DNA from: Epiperipatus broadwayi
Lineage: Eukaryota; Onychophora; Udeonychophora; Euonychophora; Peripatidae
Assembly (NCBI GenBank): GCA_028023455.1
Contig: JAQFVV010012416.1
Coordinates: 8,251,967 to 8,315,966 of the forward strand
Length of the DNA: 64,000 nt
Direction of reading: 5' to 3'
Below the pieces are notes generated by a model that was given only the letters and a program-made list of their open reading frames with translations, had not been told where the DNA came from and made no database searches. This document shows positions 34,291 to 45,938 of the stretch, piece after piece (the first letter of the stretch is position 1; each line of letters begins with the position of its first letter). The translations under genes and the position numbers were made by a program.

Positions 34291-34765
34291 TATTTTACAC
34301 TTGTTTCGGCGGTTTTGGTAAAGACGCCATCTATTGATCATAAATAACAAGTGATAGCAGGTTACGTGACTAACTTGTTTTTATTTTTCATAAATGTACC
34401 TTTAAAGTTTTCTTGCAATGATATATATTGCAGAGACTTTGACTATGTGGTGAAACTGAACTGAGATCAGACCCATATAGATATCTAGCTTGCTAGGCTG
34501 AGTTTGAAGACTTTACCGGTCTGAAAAATTCACGCTTGCAAACTGATATAAACGTTTTGCATAAACGCTTGAGAGTCAGTCTTTAGACCTAGTTTCTATA
34601 GCTCTATCCTTCCACTGACGAAAGCAAACCAGCTTGAAATCAGCTGATCTGGAGGTGAGCAAAATGAAAGAGGTAGTTAATTCTGACTCCTTTTGCGTTT
34701 ATGTAAAAATATTTTACACTTGTTTCGGCGGTTTTGGTAAAGACGCCATCTATTGATCATATATA
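34291..34765 (+). mobile_element. RZ-C retrozyme, just over one monomer
   Basis: A 50-bp segment (cacttgtttcggcggttttg, aaagacgccatctattgat) occurs at 34298 and again at 34717, giving a 419-bp period. Between the two lies a unit with one hammerhead. The rest of the monomer matches the tandem copies at 49.4-50.2 kb (gaactgagatcagacccata, gagtttgaaga, ataaacgctt/ctca). No coding capacity. Ends in short AT tracts. Confidence 0.8.
34606..34657 (+). ncRNA. Type I hammerhead ribozyme (RZ-C)
   Basis: Stem I 5' side CTTCCA pairs with TGGAGG (one G.T) after the cleavage site. The core is CTGACGA (34615-34621), stem II AAGC-AAACCA-GCTT (34622-34635), GAAA (34636-34639), and stem III A-TC-AGCT-GA-T with C34649 as the cleavage nucleotide. 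All three stems and every conserved core base are present, so this is probably the most complete ribozyme in the window. Confidence 0.85.
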
Positions 34766-37069
34766 TATAAGAAAAGAACTTTTAACAATGTGATAAACTT
34801 TATTTTCATTAAGAAAAGTTTTTGTTTTCTCTTGTTTTCTTTTTGGCAAGAAAAAATTTTTTATCAAAAAAAAATGTCAAAAAAGTATGATTTTAATTTG
34901 AGTTTTTGACTTGTTTTTCAATCTCAATGTAGAAGGAGAATAATAGCTGAACAATTGTTTCTCAAAATTGATCTAGTGAGTTGTTATTAAATTTTGTCAT
35001 ATAGAAGACAGGATTGTGTTTGTTTGAAGCCAGATTTGTTCCAAAAATAGGAGTGTGGGTCAATCAGTTGGCTGCAGTGTCTTGTAAGAAACAAGAATGC
35101 TGTTAAAGAAGTCAGTCAGTTTCTGATCAAGCTGTTAATGAAGACAATAGTGTAATTTATCTGTGTAAAGCATAAAGTTTAAAATAAAATGTTTCTAAAA
35201 TAAAGATAGCTATAAGATTAGTTAAAAGCTAAACACCATCTTCCTCCATGTAATCTGCTTAATTAAAAATAAAAAAAAGAAATTATCCCTGAATAAATTT
35301 GCAACCTTGTCTCTTAACCAAGAGCATATGGATCTATATGTATTAACCTGACCTAGAAATGTTATTAGAAAGAAAATGTATAAATTCTTGCTGTTTGTTA
35401 GCCTGAAATCTTCTATTTTCAACTAGAAAGAGTTGTATATATTTATCTGGAAATGAAAAGCTTTCAACAAAAAAACTTATATAGAAATACTAAAAATTAT
35501 AAATGCAAAGAAGAACTCTCAAAAAAATTAAAACCATGATAGAAGGTTTTTTTTTCTTAATGTGTACATTATACTTTCATTTAGAGATAAAAATTATAGA
35601 AACAATAATTCATATGAATAGTATTAGTAAAGTAACATTTTCTTGTGAAACATGTTTTATAATTCATTTCATTTTTTCTTTCAAAGTTATAAAAAGAAGT
35701 TTTAGGCAATATAATTTTTATTAAATTTAACATGTCTTTTAAAACATTTTTTACTTATTTATTTTTTCCTCAAAATTTTACAAAGGATTTAAGTCATTTT
35801 TCAATTTTACTTATTGTAAAGAAAATGATAGAAAAGTTAATTCAATTAATAAATGAAAATCAAATGATTAGTCTTTTTTTAATATGAAACTATACTTTTG
35901 ATAAAAAATATAAATTTAAATTATCATATTATCATGCCATTTTTTAAATTATTAATCAATTTGTTTATTAAATAATTGTTTAAAAATATTCCAGTGTTAA
36001 TGTCTTATTCTTTTAACTATCTGTTCTGTCTGTGTGTGACTTGATTTCAACACAGCTTAGAGTTTGAGAAATTGTTTTCACATTATCCCAGTAAAGTTGT
36101 TTGAAAATGGATTAGAATAGGCTGTTATATTTATTTGTCTCTTAATCTGAATATTTCATAGAGTTCTTGCTTTCTGAGCTAGATTATTGCATAATAGTTA
36201 ATTATATGAATGTAGTGGTTTATGTTTGTGTTTGGACATCCAGATGATAACTCTGGATGACACAAATGTATCACTTTTAATATTCATTGACTGCATTTTG
36301 TTTTCCATTAGACTTAAGTTTAGAATTGGCCAATACATAAATAGTATTATGTGGCCAAAGCATTGATGATGATAAACATGTTTCTGTATACCAGCATAAT
36401 GTTTTTATTATTATGAGTGATGGATTTGCACTTAAGTATGTGCATCCAAATAATTATCTTACATTCTGCCCTGAATTTGGCAGTGGCTAGATAAATAGCC
36501 TGTTTTATAGAATATCTCCTTTAAATCCGGTCACAATGTTGACTGTTGATTTTATGTTTTTGGCTGCTCATTGTGGATTATTATTTTCTGTTTATTGCTA
36601 ATGACTATTGCTTGACTGTTAATTACTTTTGATTTAATTATTTTTCTGTAAATGCTGGAGATGCACCTTATGGGTTTGTTCATGCCCAACTGTCTACCCA
36701 TAGTCGCTGCATGCTATATTTATTGCATTCCTTTTATATTTTATTTGATGAATTGAATGGGGGTGATGGTTTACCATCTTCCTATGTACACCCCTGATTT
36801 TATACTGTTACATTTAGAGATAAAAATGTTATATATGTATACATTAAATCTTTAAAATTTGGATGTACTCCTCAAAGTTTGTCTTAAATCTTGAATTCTA
36901 ACTCAGTGTAGACTTCCCAGACCAATATTGCTCATTATATAATTAGTTCATAAGAAATTTCATTCATCATGTGAAGTAAAAATTTGAAATATTTGAGTAA
37001 ACATACAAAAACAATTTGCCATGCTCTAATTGCATTCTATTTGAGTAAGTGTACCTGTTATTTTGTATG
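34766..37069. other. No gene recognised
   Basis: AT-rich. The segment 36220-36800 is less AT-rich (cacccctgatt, cccaactgtctacccat) but all frames are broken and no family is recognised. Confidence 0.45.
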
Positions 37070-37080
37070 AATTCTCAAGA

Positions 37081-37399
37081 ACTAAAATATCACATGATCA
37101 ACATTTCCCATGATTACACAAGCTGTTAAAGCAGTAACTTCCTGTACACTAGTACCATCTATTGCAAGCAACAGTAATCAATGGATGCTAGAAGGTTTGT
37201 GCATAAAATCTCTATCTAGTGTTTACTCATCCAATATCCCCAGATTAGTTTCTACCTTGTGGCTTTTATCAGTGAGAGGTCTAGGAATATTGGATGTGTA
37301 TGCACTAGATATGCATTTTATGCACAAATCTTTCAGACCCATTGATTATTTTGGCTTCCACTGGATGGCACTACTGTATAGAGAGGTGTATACTGTTTT
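37081..37399 (-). mobile_element. RZ-A element, inverted dimer
   Basis: Flanked by the 11-bp duplication aattctcaaga (37070-37080, 37400-37410). Starts tatcacatgatcaac. The left half carries atcaatggatgctagaaggt and a decayed minus-strand hammerhead (CTGATAA, AAGCCACAAGGT, AGAAA, CTAATC; about 37229-37285). The right half repeats the family inverted (tgcacaaatctttc, cattgatta, atggcactactgtata). Confidence 0.75.
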
Positions 37400-37410
37400 A
37401 ATTCTCAAGA

Positions 37411-38150
37411 GGCCAAATCTATAGAGTATCTGAAAGTGAGAGTTTTTTATGAAATATATGTAAGGTGATAAATACTTGCCAAGAAGATTTTGTGTTAAAT
37501 GATATAGTTTAAGATTTAAAATAAAAATTTTGATGTTGGTATATGTGTCTGACTTCAATTTCTGTTGATATTCAAGTAATAGTTTTTTAGATTATCTGAC
37601 AAAAGAGAGATTTATTGATTGTGAAATAAATATTGGAATCTAAAATTTATCAGCTTACCTTAACAAATTTATTACATATACAAGCTTTATTTTAGTGGGT
37701 GTTTTAATATAAAAATAAATTTTGTTATTTTACCAAATTTATAGTATGGAAATGAAACTTGGGCGTCTTGTCAGTGCAATGTAAAGACATAGAAAACTTT
37801 CATTTGAGGAATGTCATGGAAAAGTTTAAAAATACAATGGAAAGTCATAAAAACCAATCAATATGTCATTCAGCTTGTTGAATGTGATGATATTGAGGGC
37901 AATATTGTAAAATTATACTGGCTGCTGGATTGGACATAAGTGAACTTGAGTAGGGTTTTTATGAGAGAAATATACTACTTTTGCATTATAAAAATTATTT
38001 CAAAACATTCTGAAGAAATGTAGTTTCAATCATTTTTCCATTAGGAAGATTTGGCAGAGAATAGAATACATTAAGAAGCTACAATTAGACATTAAATTAA
38101 AGTTGTAACAAATAATTTTTTAAATACTCATTATGTAAGTAATATATATT
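37411..38150. other. No feature recognised
   Basis: AT-rich non-coding sequence. Confidence 0.5.
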
Positions 38151-38479
38151 AAGACTATAACCATAAAACTATGTAGATACGACAGTAGGGACCTCTACAA
38201 ATCTTTAACACAAGATTAACGACTTTAAAATACAAGAGCGGCCACTCTTATCTTCGACCTACTTGTAAAGAAATTGTGGACTTAATCAGTGAAGTATTTA
38301 ATAGCTTCACGCTCCAAATCAAAATGCTTTCAGATTCGTTTATAATTTATATAATTAAAAAGTAGGTCCCGAGGATAAGAGTGGCCGTTCTTGTCTTTTT
38401 AAGTCGTTAATCTTGTGTTAAAGATTTGTAGAGGTCCCTATTGTCGTATCTAGGTGCATAGTCTTAAGGTTATAGCCTT
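38151..38479. mobile_element. 329-bp MITE with long inverted ends
   Basis: The left arm (aagactataacc, tatgtagatacgacagtag, gacctctacaaatctttaac, agattaacgactt, gcggccactcttatc) is complementary to the right arm in reverse order, more than 110 bp, meeting around a 100-bp centre. Flanks are aatatatatt and aatatatata, so a TA-rich target site is likely. Confidence 0.85.
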
Positions 38480-40179
38480 AATATATATATATATATTACA
38501 TCAAATTGAATTATTTCAGAAAAAAAAAGTTTTTGCTGAAGAAATTTTAAAAAGAGCATTTTAAAATATCAAATAAGCTGAAAAACGGATTATCATATTT
38601 TATATATTGTAATATTTGAGGTTCACAGATTGGAGTTTGTATAGTCACTGCAAAACTCATTTCTAGAATAGCTTTTTTCCATCTTTCTTTCATTTTCTTT
38701 TCTTTATACTTGTTTAAGAATGGATGTTTATTATAATCATTATTATTATTTATAATGGGATATGAATATTGAAGCATCGATAGGTTAAATTCTATATGTA
38801 TAAAATCAATAACTAAAATATTCAAACTAAAAAATCAAAATTGGTCTAATTAAAATGGACAGATTACTGTGCGGACGTTCAATTTCAGATCTTTAGATCA
38901 CCTGAGAAATTATGTTTTTTCCTGAAGTACATGTTTAGTGTGAGTTATTGGTCTGAAAAATTTTATACTGACGATAGATCAAAATTTATTTTACGCAAAC
39001 TTTGGAGGAGTGGACGCAAATCTGAAAGATGTCATATATATGTATTAGACGCATTATTTATTTTCGTGCGTATACATATACCTGCTTACGTATGGTTTTA
39101 ATTTTTTAAAATATATATATAAGATTGCATGCGTTAATGTATTTATTAATTGCCTTAATTCGGTAGTGTTTTAATTCGATAACCTAACGCTCAATATATT
39201 TAAAATATACAGCGCAAAATAGAGAAGAAAATACGAAGCAAAGTAGCTGCGACATTCGAGTAACTCACACTCATTAGATGTGAGGCACTGGAATAATAAT
39301 AATAATAAAAACTTTTCCACAGCTTCTGCATAATTGTACAAAATTTCAAAGAGTGCAATAGATTAATAAATATACTTTTTATGATGTTTTTTAGAGAATA
39401 AATATATAAACTAAAATGAAAATGCGCCAACAAATGAATTACATTTCAAATATTGAATTTTTTTTAACGCATTCCATCCCTCTCCTCTCAGGGAAAATCA
39501 TAAAATCGTTCAGTTTAATGATTAGATTTTAAGTGAAATAAAAAATAATGTTAATGGAATGTCAATAAATGTTAAGAGGAAATTATTTTCACGAGACACG
39601 CCTTAATATTTATAATGAAGCAAAATATTTTAAATTGATATGAAACGCTATATACTTTTCTTCATTTAAAATATATATATAGAAATTGGAAGAAACTTAT
39701 TATTAAATATTTCAAAAGAAGAAACTTGCATGGATGGCTTATTAAATCATTTCAACATTATTTATAGAAATTTGCCTAAAATATATATTTTTTTAAATTA
39801 ATGAAGATAATAGTAATAATCTCGCTAATAAAAAAATCGCCTTTAATAAATGAGTCTTATAGATTTTAGAATCATTATTAACATTTTTTTTAAACAAAAT
39901 GGCAAAATATTAATGCTTCTTATCAATTATTAATTACAGAACTTATATCAAATAATTGTTGAAGTTTCAAATTAACTTTGAAAAACGTTACATACATATA
40001 TAAAGTCTTCAAATGGTGTAGTATGTTTATCTATTGGATTTATTACATAGGTTTAAGTCCTAGACCATAAAAATCTTGAATCAAACTTGCTGCATTTGTT
40101 TATAAGTGCCTCAAAAGAATATGCAACAAAAAATAATTTTATGATCAAATAATAATGTAATGAACTTATGATTCTATTT
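38480..40179. other. No gene recognised
   Basis: AT-rich. Short open frames at 38547-38825 and 39200-39433 have no motif. Confidence 0.5.
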
Positions 40180-40400
40180 AAACATTCAAAGATCATCATC
40201 ATACTTATTATTTTCATCCAGTAAATAATCCATTGCAAGATGACAGCCTTCCAAGTGTAATCCAATTTTGTTAATCTTTAGCCTCTCTTCTTCACATCAC
40301 AATAGCAAACGTCCTTTTTCATTCATCCATCTCTCTGTCTAGATTTTTTATGATCTCTTGGGATCTGGTTTAAAATTTCAGGACAGTATAGAATAAATGA
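40180..40400 (-). pseudogene. RTE LINE 3'-end remnant
   Basis: Minus strand reads ILNQIPRDHKKSRQRDG, corresponding to ILNGIPRDCKRPRKRPC in the 32.4 kb RTE copy, then a decayed C-terminus and a final stretch matching ccattgcaagatgac/ccattgcaggatgat. Only about 60 codons survive. Confidence 0.65.
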
Positions 40401-40731
40401 GGTCATCTTTCTGATCATATCTTTAATTTGCATAGAAAGCTTTTACCTTAGTGTTTTCTGGTACACAAATAATATTAGCATAAACTATAAAATAACCTCT
40501 TTTAAATTACATTTTTATCATATTCTGAGAAGCAGTCATATTTTAATGTTTTCGCTATAAAGATGGCTATAGTTTTATCGCTCTAATTAACGCATTGTTA
40601 TTTAATATGTTTAAGTTGTTGGTCACTTTATAATCTAATGAGCATTATTTTAATCACAATCTTTTATCCATACTAAAAACTATGAAATTATTTGTGCGGT
40701 TGAGAAAAAACATATATGTAAAAGTAATTCA
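40401..40731. other. No feature recognised
   Basis: AT-rich spacer between the RTE remnant and the RZ-B element. Confidence 0.5.
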
Positions 40732-40750
40732 TCATACAACTTGACTTAAA

Positions 40751-41260
40751 GGGGATTTGAACACATACTTTCAAGCTTCCTTCCGCTATCCACTCCATTT
40801 TCCATAACCGATACACATGATTATACACGTGAAAAAGATAAATGATCTCCAATATACATATTTATGCTGAACTAACATTCATAAGTTGGTCCAGATTGTC
40901 ATCTCCCACACATATATAATCAGTGCTAAGTTTGTATTGAGATAGCAAATCTTCAAACTTTAATGGACAGATTTCAATCTTCTCCAACCTACTGGCCATT
41001 AAAGTTTGAAGATTTGTTATCTTAATATAAACTGAATACTGATTATATGTATGTGATAGATGATGATCTGGATCAACTGATGAGTGCTCGTTTGGCATGA
41101 AATACGTATATTGGAGATCATTTGTCTTTTTCACATGTGTGGTCATGTGTATCGGTTATATAAGATAGAGTGGATAGCTGAAGGAAGCTTGAAATCCTGT
41201 GTTCAAATCCCCTTTAATTATATCTTAAAGTTCGGTATTTACAATATACTACTATTGATT
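40751..41260. mobile_element. RZ-B head-to-head inverted dimer
   Basis: Flanked by a 19-bp direct repeat (40732-40750 and 41261-41279; one difference) containing catacaactt. The left arm begins ggggatttgaacac and the right arm ends gtgttcaaatcccc. Between them the whole RZ-B core is present twice, inverted, meeting at about 40985 (aaactttaatgg and ccattaaagttt). The right arm has an intact CTGATGA at 41077-41083; the left arm has CTTATGA. Confidence 0.85.
41066..41118 (+). ncRNA. Type I hammerhead ribozyme (RZ-B)
   Basis: TCAA faces TTGG as stem I. The core is CTGATGA (41077-41083), stem II GTGCT-CGTTT-GGCAT with two wobble pairs, GAAA (41099-41102) and a palindromic stem III TACGTA; cleavage is predicted after A41110. 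The core is complete, so this copy is a better candidate for activity than the 7.9 kb one. Confidence 0.75.
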
Positions 41261-41279
41261 TCATACAACTTGATTTAAA

Positions 41280-42054
41280 TTTTATATACGTTTTTCTTCT
41301 AAGAATAAAAAAAAAGTATTTTGGCACAATTGGTAAGAAATCTATATTTCTTGCTGCCATTACTAGTCTTGAGAAACATGTGATTTATTAAAAGATTATT
41401 AAAATATTTAAGAGTGCAGCATCTTTCAGAAGATAGGCAGTCCAGTCTTTACTAAATACAAAATTTTAATAGCTTTCTATCATTAATTAATACATAATAA
41501 TTACCCCCATATTGCCTCTGCGGTTTAGCTTAAGTTATCTAATAAGGAATAATATTTTTGACAGGAAGGTGAATAATAGTCATTGGCAAACAGAGTCTTT
41601 AAAAAAATTTAACTTACGTCAGTTTTTGAATTTGAAACTGCACAAGATCTAATCTCTATTCTAATGCTACCTGTTGTAATTTTGAATAATCCCCAGAGTA
41701 TCTTTAACAATAAGATCTTAGAATTCAAATCTGGAAACAATTCAGTTGAGTATCTGATAATCACTTTAATTACTTTTTTTGCTATCAAATTAAAAAGTTT
41801 GAAATTAAAAAAAAACGTTAGGTTTTGAACTGAGATTACCTATTTGAATCCCATGTTCTCATTGATAAAATCAGAAATTGTTCTTGGAAAGAATATTAAA
41901 ATGCAATTACTCAACATGTCAATAGAAAGATTTAAAGGAGAAAGATACTTTTGCTTATATTATAATGTAGTAAACAGACGAATCAAGTAATATGTTAGTT
42001 TAATTTAATAAAAGTCACAGAAGAAGGATATATACTTTAAGAAAAATTAATAAA
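41280..42054. other. No feature recognised
   Basis: AT-rich sequence up to the gypsy insertion site. Confidence 0.5.
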
Positions 42055-42059
42055 TTGCT

Positions 42060-42768
42060 TGCAATATCCAGTACTAGTCGGATATATATATGGTCGAGGT
42101 TCGAGGGAGATTTATCGCACTCAACAGCGACAAGTATTATGTAATTAAACACACAAACACGGTAGTGGAGTTAATAGGTTTATATACATACATACATATA
42201 CAAGGATCAGTATATAATACAATTATTACAAAGATAAACTGACTAACCCATTATTATACAACTCTAGTCTTAAAGTCCCGCAGGCTTACAATAAACAATA
42301 TTAAAGTCTATATGACCTGTAATGGTCCCTAGGTCTACCTTAGTACGTTCGGAGGTAGACCTCTCCGCGAGATGAGCTGAAAGTGAAGTAGTGTCTGTGC
42401 ACTCAGAAAAATGCATCCACCCCTCAACTTCACCTAGCAAGTCTGACCTTGTTTGTTCCCACCATCCTGGATGTAGCACTCTCTATTTCCATTGGTCATC
42501 CCATGACACAAGGTACAAAGTGGTCAGTCTGGTTATCTCTGACCAACCTTAATCGTTACTGTGATGCTTTTAGCATACACACACATACTTGAATATTTGT
42601 AATAGTTACATTATTATTGCATGTATTTGTTAATAAGCATATACATACATACTTGTATTCATTTGTAATAGTTACATTATTATTGTGTGTATCTGTTAAT
42701 ACCCCCACATACATGGAGTTAATAGTTATTATTATTGCATGTATATGTGAATACACACACACATAGCA
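42060..42768 (-). repeat. Gypsy 3' LTR
   Basis: 709 bp, tgcaatatcc...cacatagca on the plus strand. Compared with the other LTR it shows scattered transitions and small indels. Its 42570-42768 part carries three related segments (tttgtaatagttacattatt, then tgttaata or gtgaata) of about 70 bp, which would lie at the start of U3. Confidence 0.95.
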
Positions 42769-42782
42769 CGCCTCCCCCAAGT
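42769..42782 (-). other. Polypurine tract
   Basis: Minus strand CTTGGGGGAGGCG directly precedes the 3' LTR, the expected position of the plus-strand primer for reverse transcription. Confidence 0.75.
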
Positions 42783-42821
42783 TCAGCGATGTACTTTTTA
42801 AAAAAAAAGATTTTTTTTTTT

Positions 42822-43935
42822 TCATTTCTTCTTCTCTGAACTTAACACATAATTGTGCAGGTGGAGGGGAATTTTTGTTCTCCTCTTTGTGCATGGGGGT
42901 GATTTAATTTCACCATCTGTGACTATTTCATTTTCTTCACTATTTTGACTTTTTTCGTCAGCAGTAATGATTTCTGTTTCACTTTTAGTTTCATAGTGAG
43001 TATCATTTTCTTTGTCATTACTTTCAAACAATTGTGGAGTACAGAATTCTGTTATTGCACTCTTGTGCAATTGGTTAATGTGCTTACGCAATTGTTTGCC
43101 ATCTGTCATACGGACAGCAACCACTTGTTTACTTAAATGGCATACCACGTATGCCTGAGTCCATGATTTATTTAAATTATTTTTCACCCAGACTCGTTCA
43201 TCAGGTGAAAATTTGTTGTTTGTCGTAATTGGCATTTGATGCTCTTTTGATGGCATTATTGCTGAGATCTTTGTATGTAATTTCTGGCCTAAGTATTTTT
43301 CTGCAGGTGATCTGCCCGTTTTAGCTGTGGGTGTGGAATGCTGATATAGCAACGCCATGAAAACTGCCTCTTGGATTCTTCCATTCATGGATGACTTTAA
43401 TCTTTGTACCGCTTTCTCAGCCAGTCCATTTGATTGGGGGTGGTAGGGGGTAAGGGTGTGCTTAATCCCCCATTCCTGCATAAATTCGGCAAATTTTTCA
43501 GATGTGAAACCGGTTCCATTATCAGATATGAGGGTTTCTGGTAGCCCATGGTATGAAAAAATTTCCATGAGCTTGTCCAGCATCTCATCCAAACTTGTGT
43601 TTTTCACTGGTTTATATTCTGTCTATCCTGAGTAGGCATCGACCACTACCAGAAATAATTGTCCATGAATTGGACCGCAGTGGTCAATGTGAATTCTCTG
43701 CCAAGGTTTCTCTGCTTCTTTCCAAGCTTCATATTTTGCTGGGGGTGCTTTTGCACAATTGACAGCTAGAACATTTTTTATGAATGTTTCTATATCAGTG
43801 CTGATTCTTGGCCACCATACATAACTACGGGCTAACACTTTTGCCCTGACAATGCCTGGATGACCTTCATGTAATAAATTTAGTATGAGCGATCTACCTA
43901 TTTTTGGTATTAGGACCTGATCGCCTTTAAGAATG
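42822..43935 (-). pseudogene. Gypsy integrase
   Basis: Two minus-strand segments (43838-43623 and 43607-42822) joined by one in-frame stop at 43620-43622. The N-terminal zinc-binding part has LLHEGHPG (two His) and LAVNCAK, where the first Cys of the usual CxxC is Val. The catalytic core has the first Asp in HIDHCGP, the second in ISDNGTGF and the Glu in SNGLAEKAVQ, so the DDE triad is intact. The C-terminal region (ERVWVKNN, VVCHLSKQVVAVRMTDGK) is the GPF/GPY-like module, followed by an acidic tail ending KKK. The upstream border at 43850-44060 is frameshifted. Confidence 0.9.
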
Positions 43936-44061
43936 CAACTTTACATATTGATAATTTTTGTGAGCTTTCCATAGCTCTATGTGCAAAAACGGAGGACGCT
44001 GTGCTGGCCAGCCTCTTCTAATTTTTTCCCTCAGCCATTTGTAGCCAGCGTCTTCATTAGT

Positions 44062-44604
44062 CTATGCTGCTACTTTTTGGCTATTAAGAGTCTGGCTTTG
44101 AAGTGCATCAATGTAATTGATTTCTATTTCGTTTGTTGTATTCTCTGAGTTGTCAGGCATTCGGGATAACACATCGGTGTGACCAATATTCTTTCCCTTT
44201 CTATATTCCAGACTGTAATCATACCCAGCGAGTATGTTAATCCATCTCAACATGCATGGGCTGAGGTGTTCTGGAATTTGTTTGATGCCTAAAATTCCTA
44301 GAAGTGGTTTGTGGTCTGTCGTGATTTTGAAATAACGACCGTATAGATACTGGTGGAATTTACGAATTCCAAATACTATAGCTAGCACTTCCTGATCCAG
44401 CTGACTATAATTTTTTCCAGCTTTGGACAAAGTGCATGACATGTTTGCTATGGGATGTTCCCCAGATTGAGCTGGGTGACATATTACTGCCCCCACTCCA
44501 TATTCTGATGCATCAGTCATTAGTGTTATTTCAAGATCACTATTATAGTGTACCAGTAATTTGTTTGATACAAGTAAAGCTTTGGTATTTTGAAAAGCTC
44601 TTTC
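44062..44604 (-). pseudogene. Gypsy RNase H
   Basis: Follows the RT in the same frame after a TAA at 44605-44607. Shows LMTDASEYGVGAV (first catalytic Asp), YSQLDQEVLAIVFGIRKF (Glu), and FKITTDHKPLLGI (Asp), then the tether motif LAGYDYSLEYRKGK and HTDVLSRMP. Catalytic residues are intact. The frame ends at a stop just after LNSQKVAA. Confidence 0.92.
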
Positions 44605-45933
44605 TTATGTTGCTTCCCATTTCCATTTCTGATTCTTTTTCAGTAGCTCATATAATGGTTTGGCTATGTGAGCTTTGCCCTCTAGGAAGTTCTCAAAATA
44701 GTTTACCAAACCCAAAAAAGCCTGCAATTGTTTTATGTTACTAGGCTTTCTAGCTTCTGACACTGCTTTGACCTTTTCAGGAGATGGCCTTGTCCCAGAG
44801 CTAGAGACTATGTGCCCTAAAAACTTTAATTCAGTGGCCTTCCATATACATTTTTCAGTGTTTAATTTCGCTCCAAAACAATGCAATTCATTTTCTGATC
44901 TTGCCGTAATTAATATGTCGTCAAAATAAGGGATAACACCCTCACATCCAGTAAGCAGAGTTTCAATTTTTGCTTGGAATATACTGGGAGTGGATGCTAT
45001 GCCAAATGGGAGGCGTTTGCATTTGAATAGACCCACATGAGTAGTCAGTGTTAGAATTTCGGCAGCCTTATTTGTTACTGAAATTTGATGGAAGGCCACA
45101 TCTAAATCTAATTTAACAAAATATTTTGATTTTTGCAGTGATGCTAATATTTCTCTGGAGTTTGGATTGGGGTAGGCATGTTTATTTAGAGATTTGTTGA
45201 CAGTTATCCGATAATTGCCGCACAAGCATATCTGTCCATTAGGTTTGGTGATAACGACCAGCGGAGTCACCCACTCTGTCTTTTCTGTCAGTTCTAGAAT
45301 GCTGTTCTTCACTAACTCATTTATCTCTTTCGCTACTTTTTCTTTCTGTGTGAAAGGGACCTTCCGAGGTCTGCAAATTATTGGCACAGCCTCTGGTGAC
45401 ATTTCCAGTGACACAGGTTTAGTTTTAATCGTTCCTGGTTTGCCATTAAAAAGTTTAGGGAAACTATCTCTTATGTCTTTTTCACTGTCAATTTTTTTGA
45501 CCAATGAAATTTCAATTCCGAGCTCTGTAAACCAGTCATGACCAATGAGAGGGTTTATGGGGGCGTGTACAATATATAGTGGCAAGATTGAAATGTTGCC
45601 TTTATTATTCGTAATTTGGGCTTGGACTACATCCTTAATTTTTATTTCTTTACCATTTACGTCCAATGCTCTATTAGTATTGCTAAGCCTAGGGGGCTCT
45701 CTTATTTCCGCCCTGATCGAATTCCAGTTGGCTATGGATATTAAAGAAATGCCACTACCGCTGTCTATTTCCATCAATAGGGGTTTTCCGTAAACTTTCA
45801 TAGTAGTCATAAATTTCTGTGCTTGATTTATAACCGTGTTATTTATAACAATATTACATTTGGTATTATTTATACTTTGTATATTATTTCCTTTAACTTG
45901 GTCAACTGTTCTATTTTCACACATTCTCGCCAT
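44605..45933 (-). pseudogene. Gypsy protease and reverse transcriptase
   Basis: A 442-codon minus-strand open frame. Residues about 50-75 hold the aspartic protease site MEIDSGSGISLI (DSG). RT follows: SILELTEKTEWVTPLVV, RITVNKSLNKHAYPNP, VKLDLDVAFHQI, LPFGIASTPSIFQ, and the catalytic box YFDDIL (usual YxDD). LDLDVAFHQI replaces the common LDLxxAYHQ. RHxV-type thumb words KFLGHIVS and FLGLVNYF are present. The frame is intact up to the terminal TAA, so RT itself could still fold, but the upstream gag join and the downstream stop disconnect it. Confidence 0.93.
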
Positions 45934-45938
45934 GTGAC

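Noticed and set aside
42945-43136. Plus-strand open frames inside the gypsy element (42945-43136, 44436-44929, 45215-45793)
   Set aside because: Antisense shadows of the minus-strand gag/pol frames; no motif of their own.
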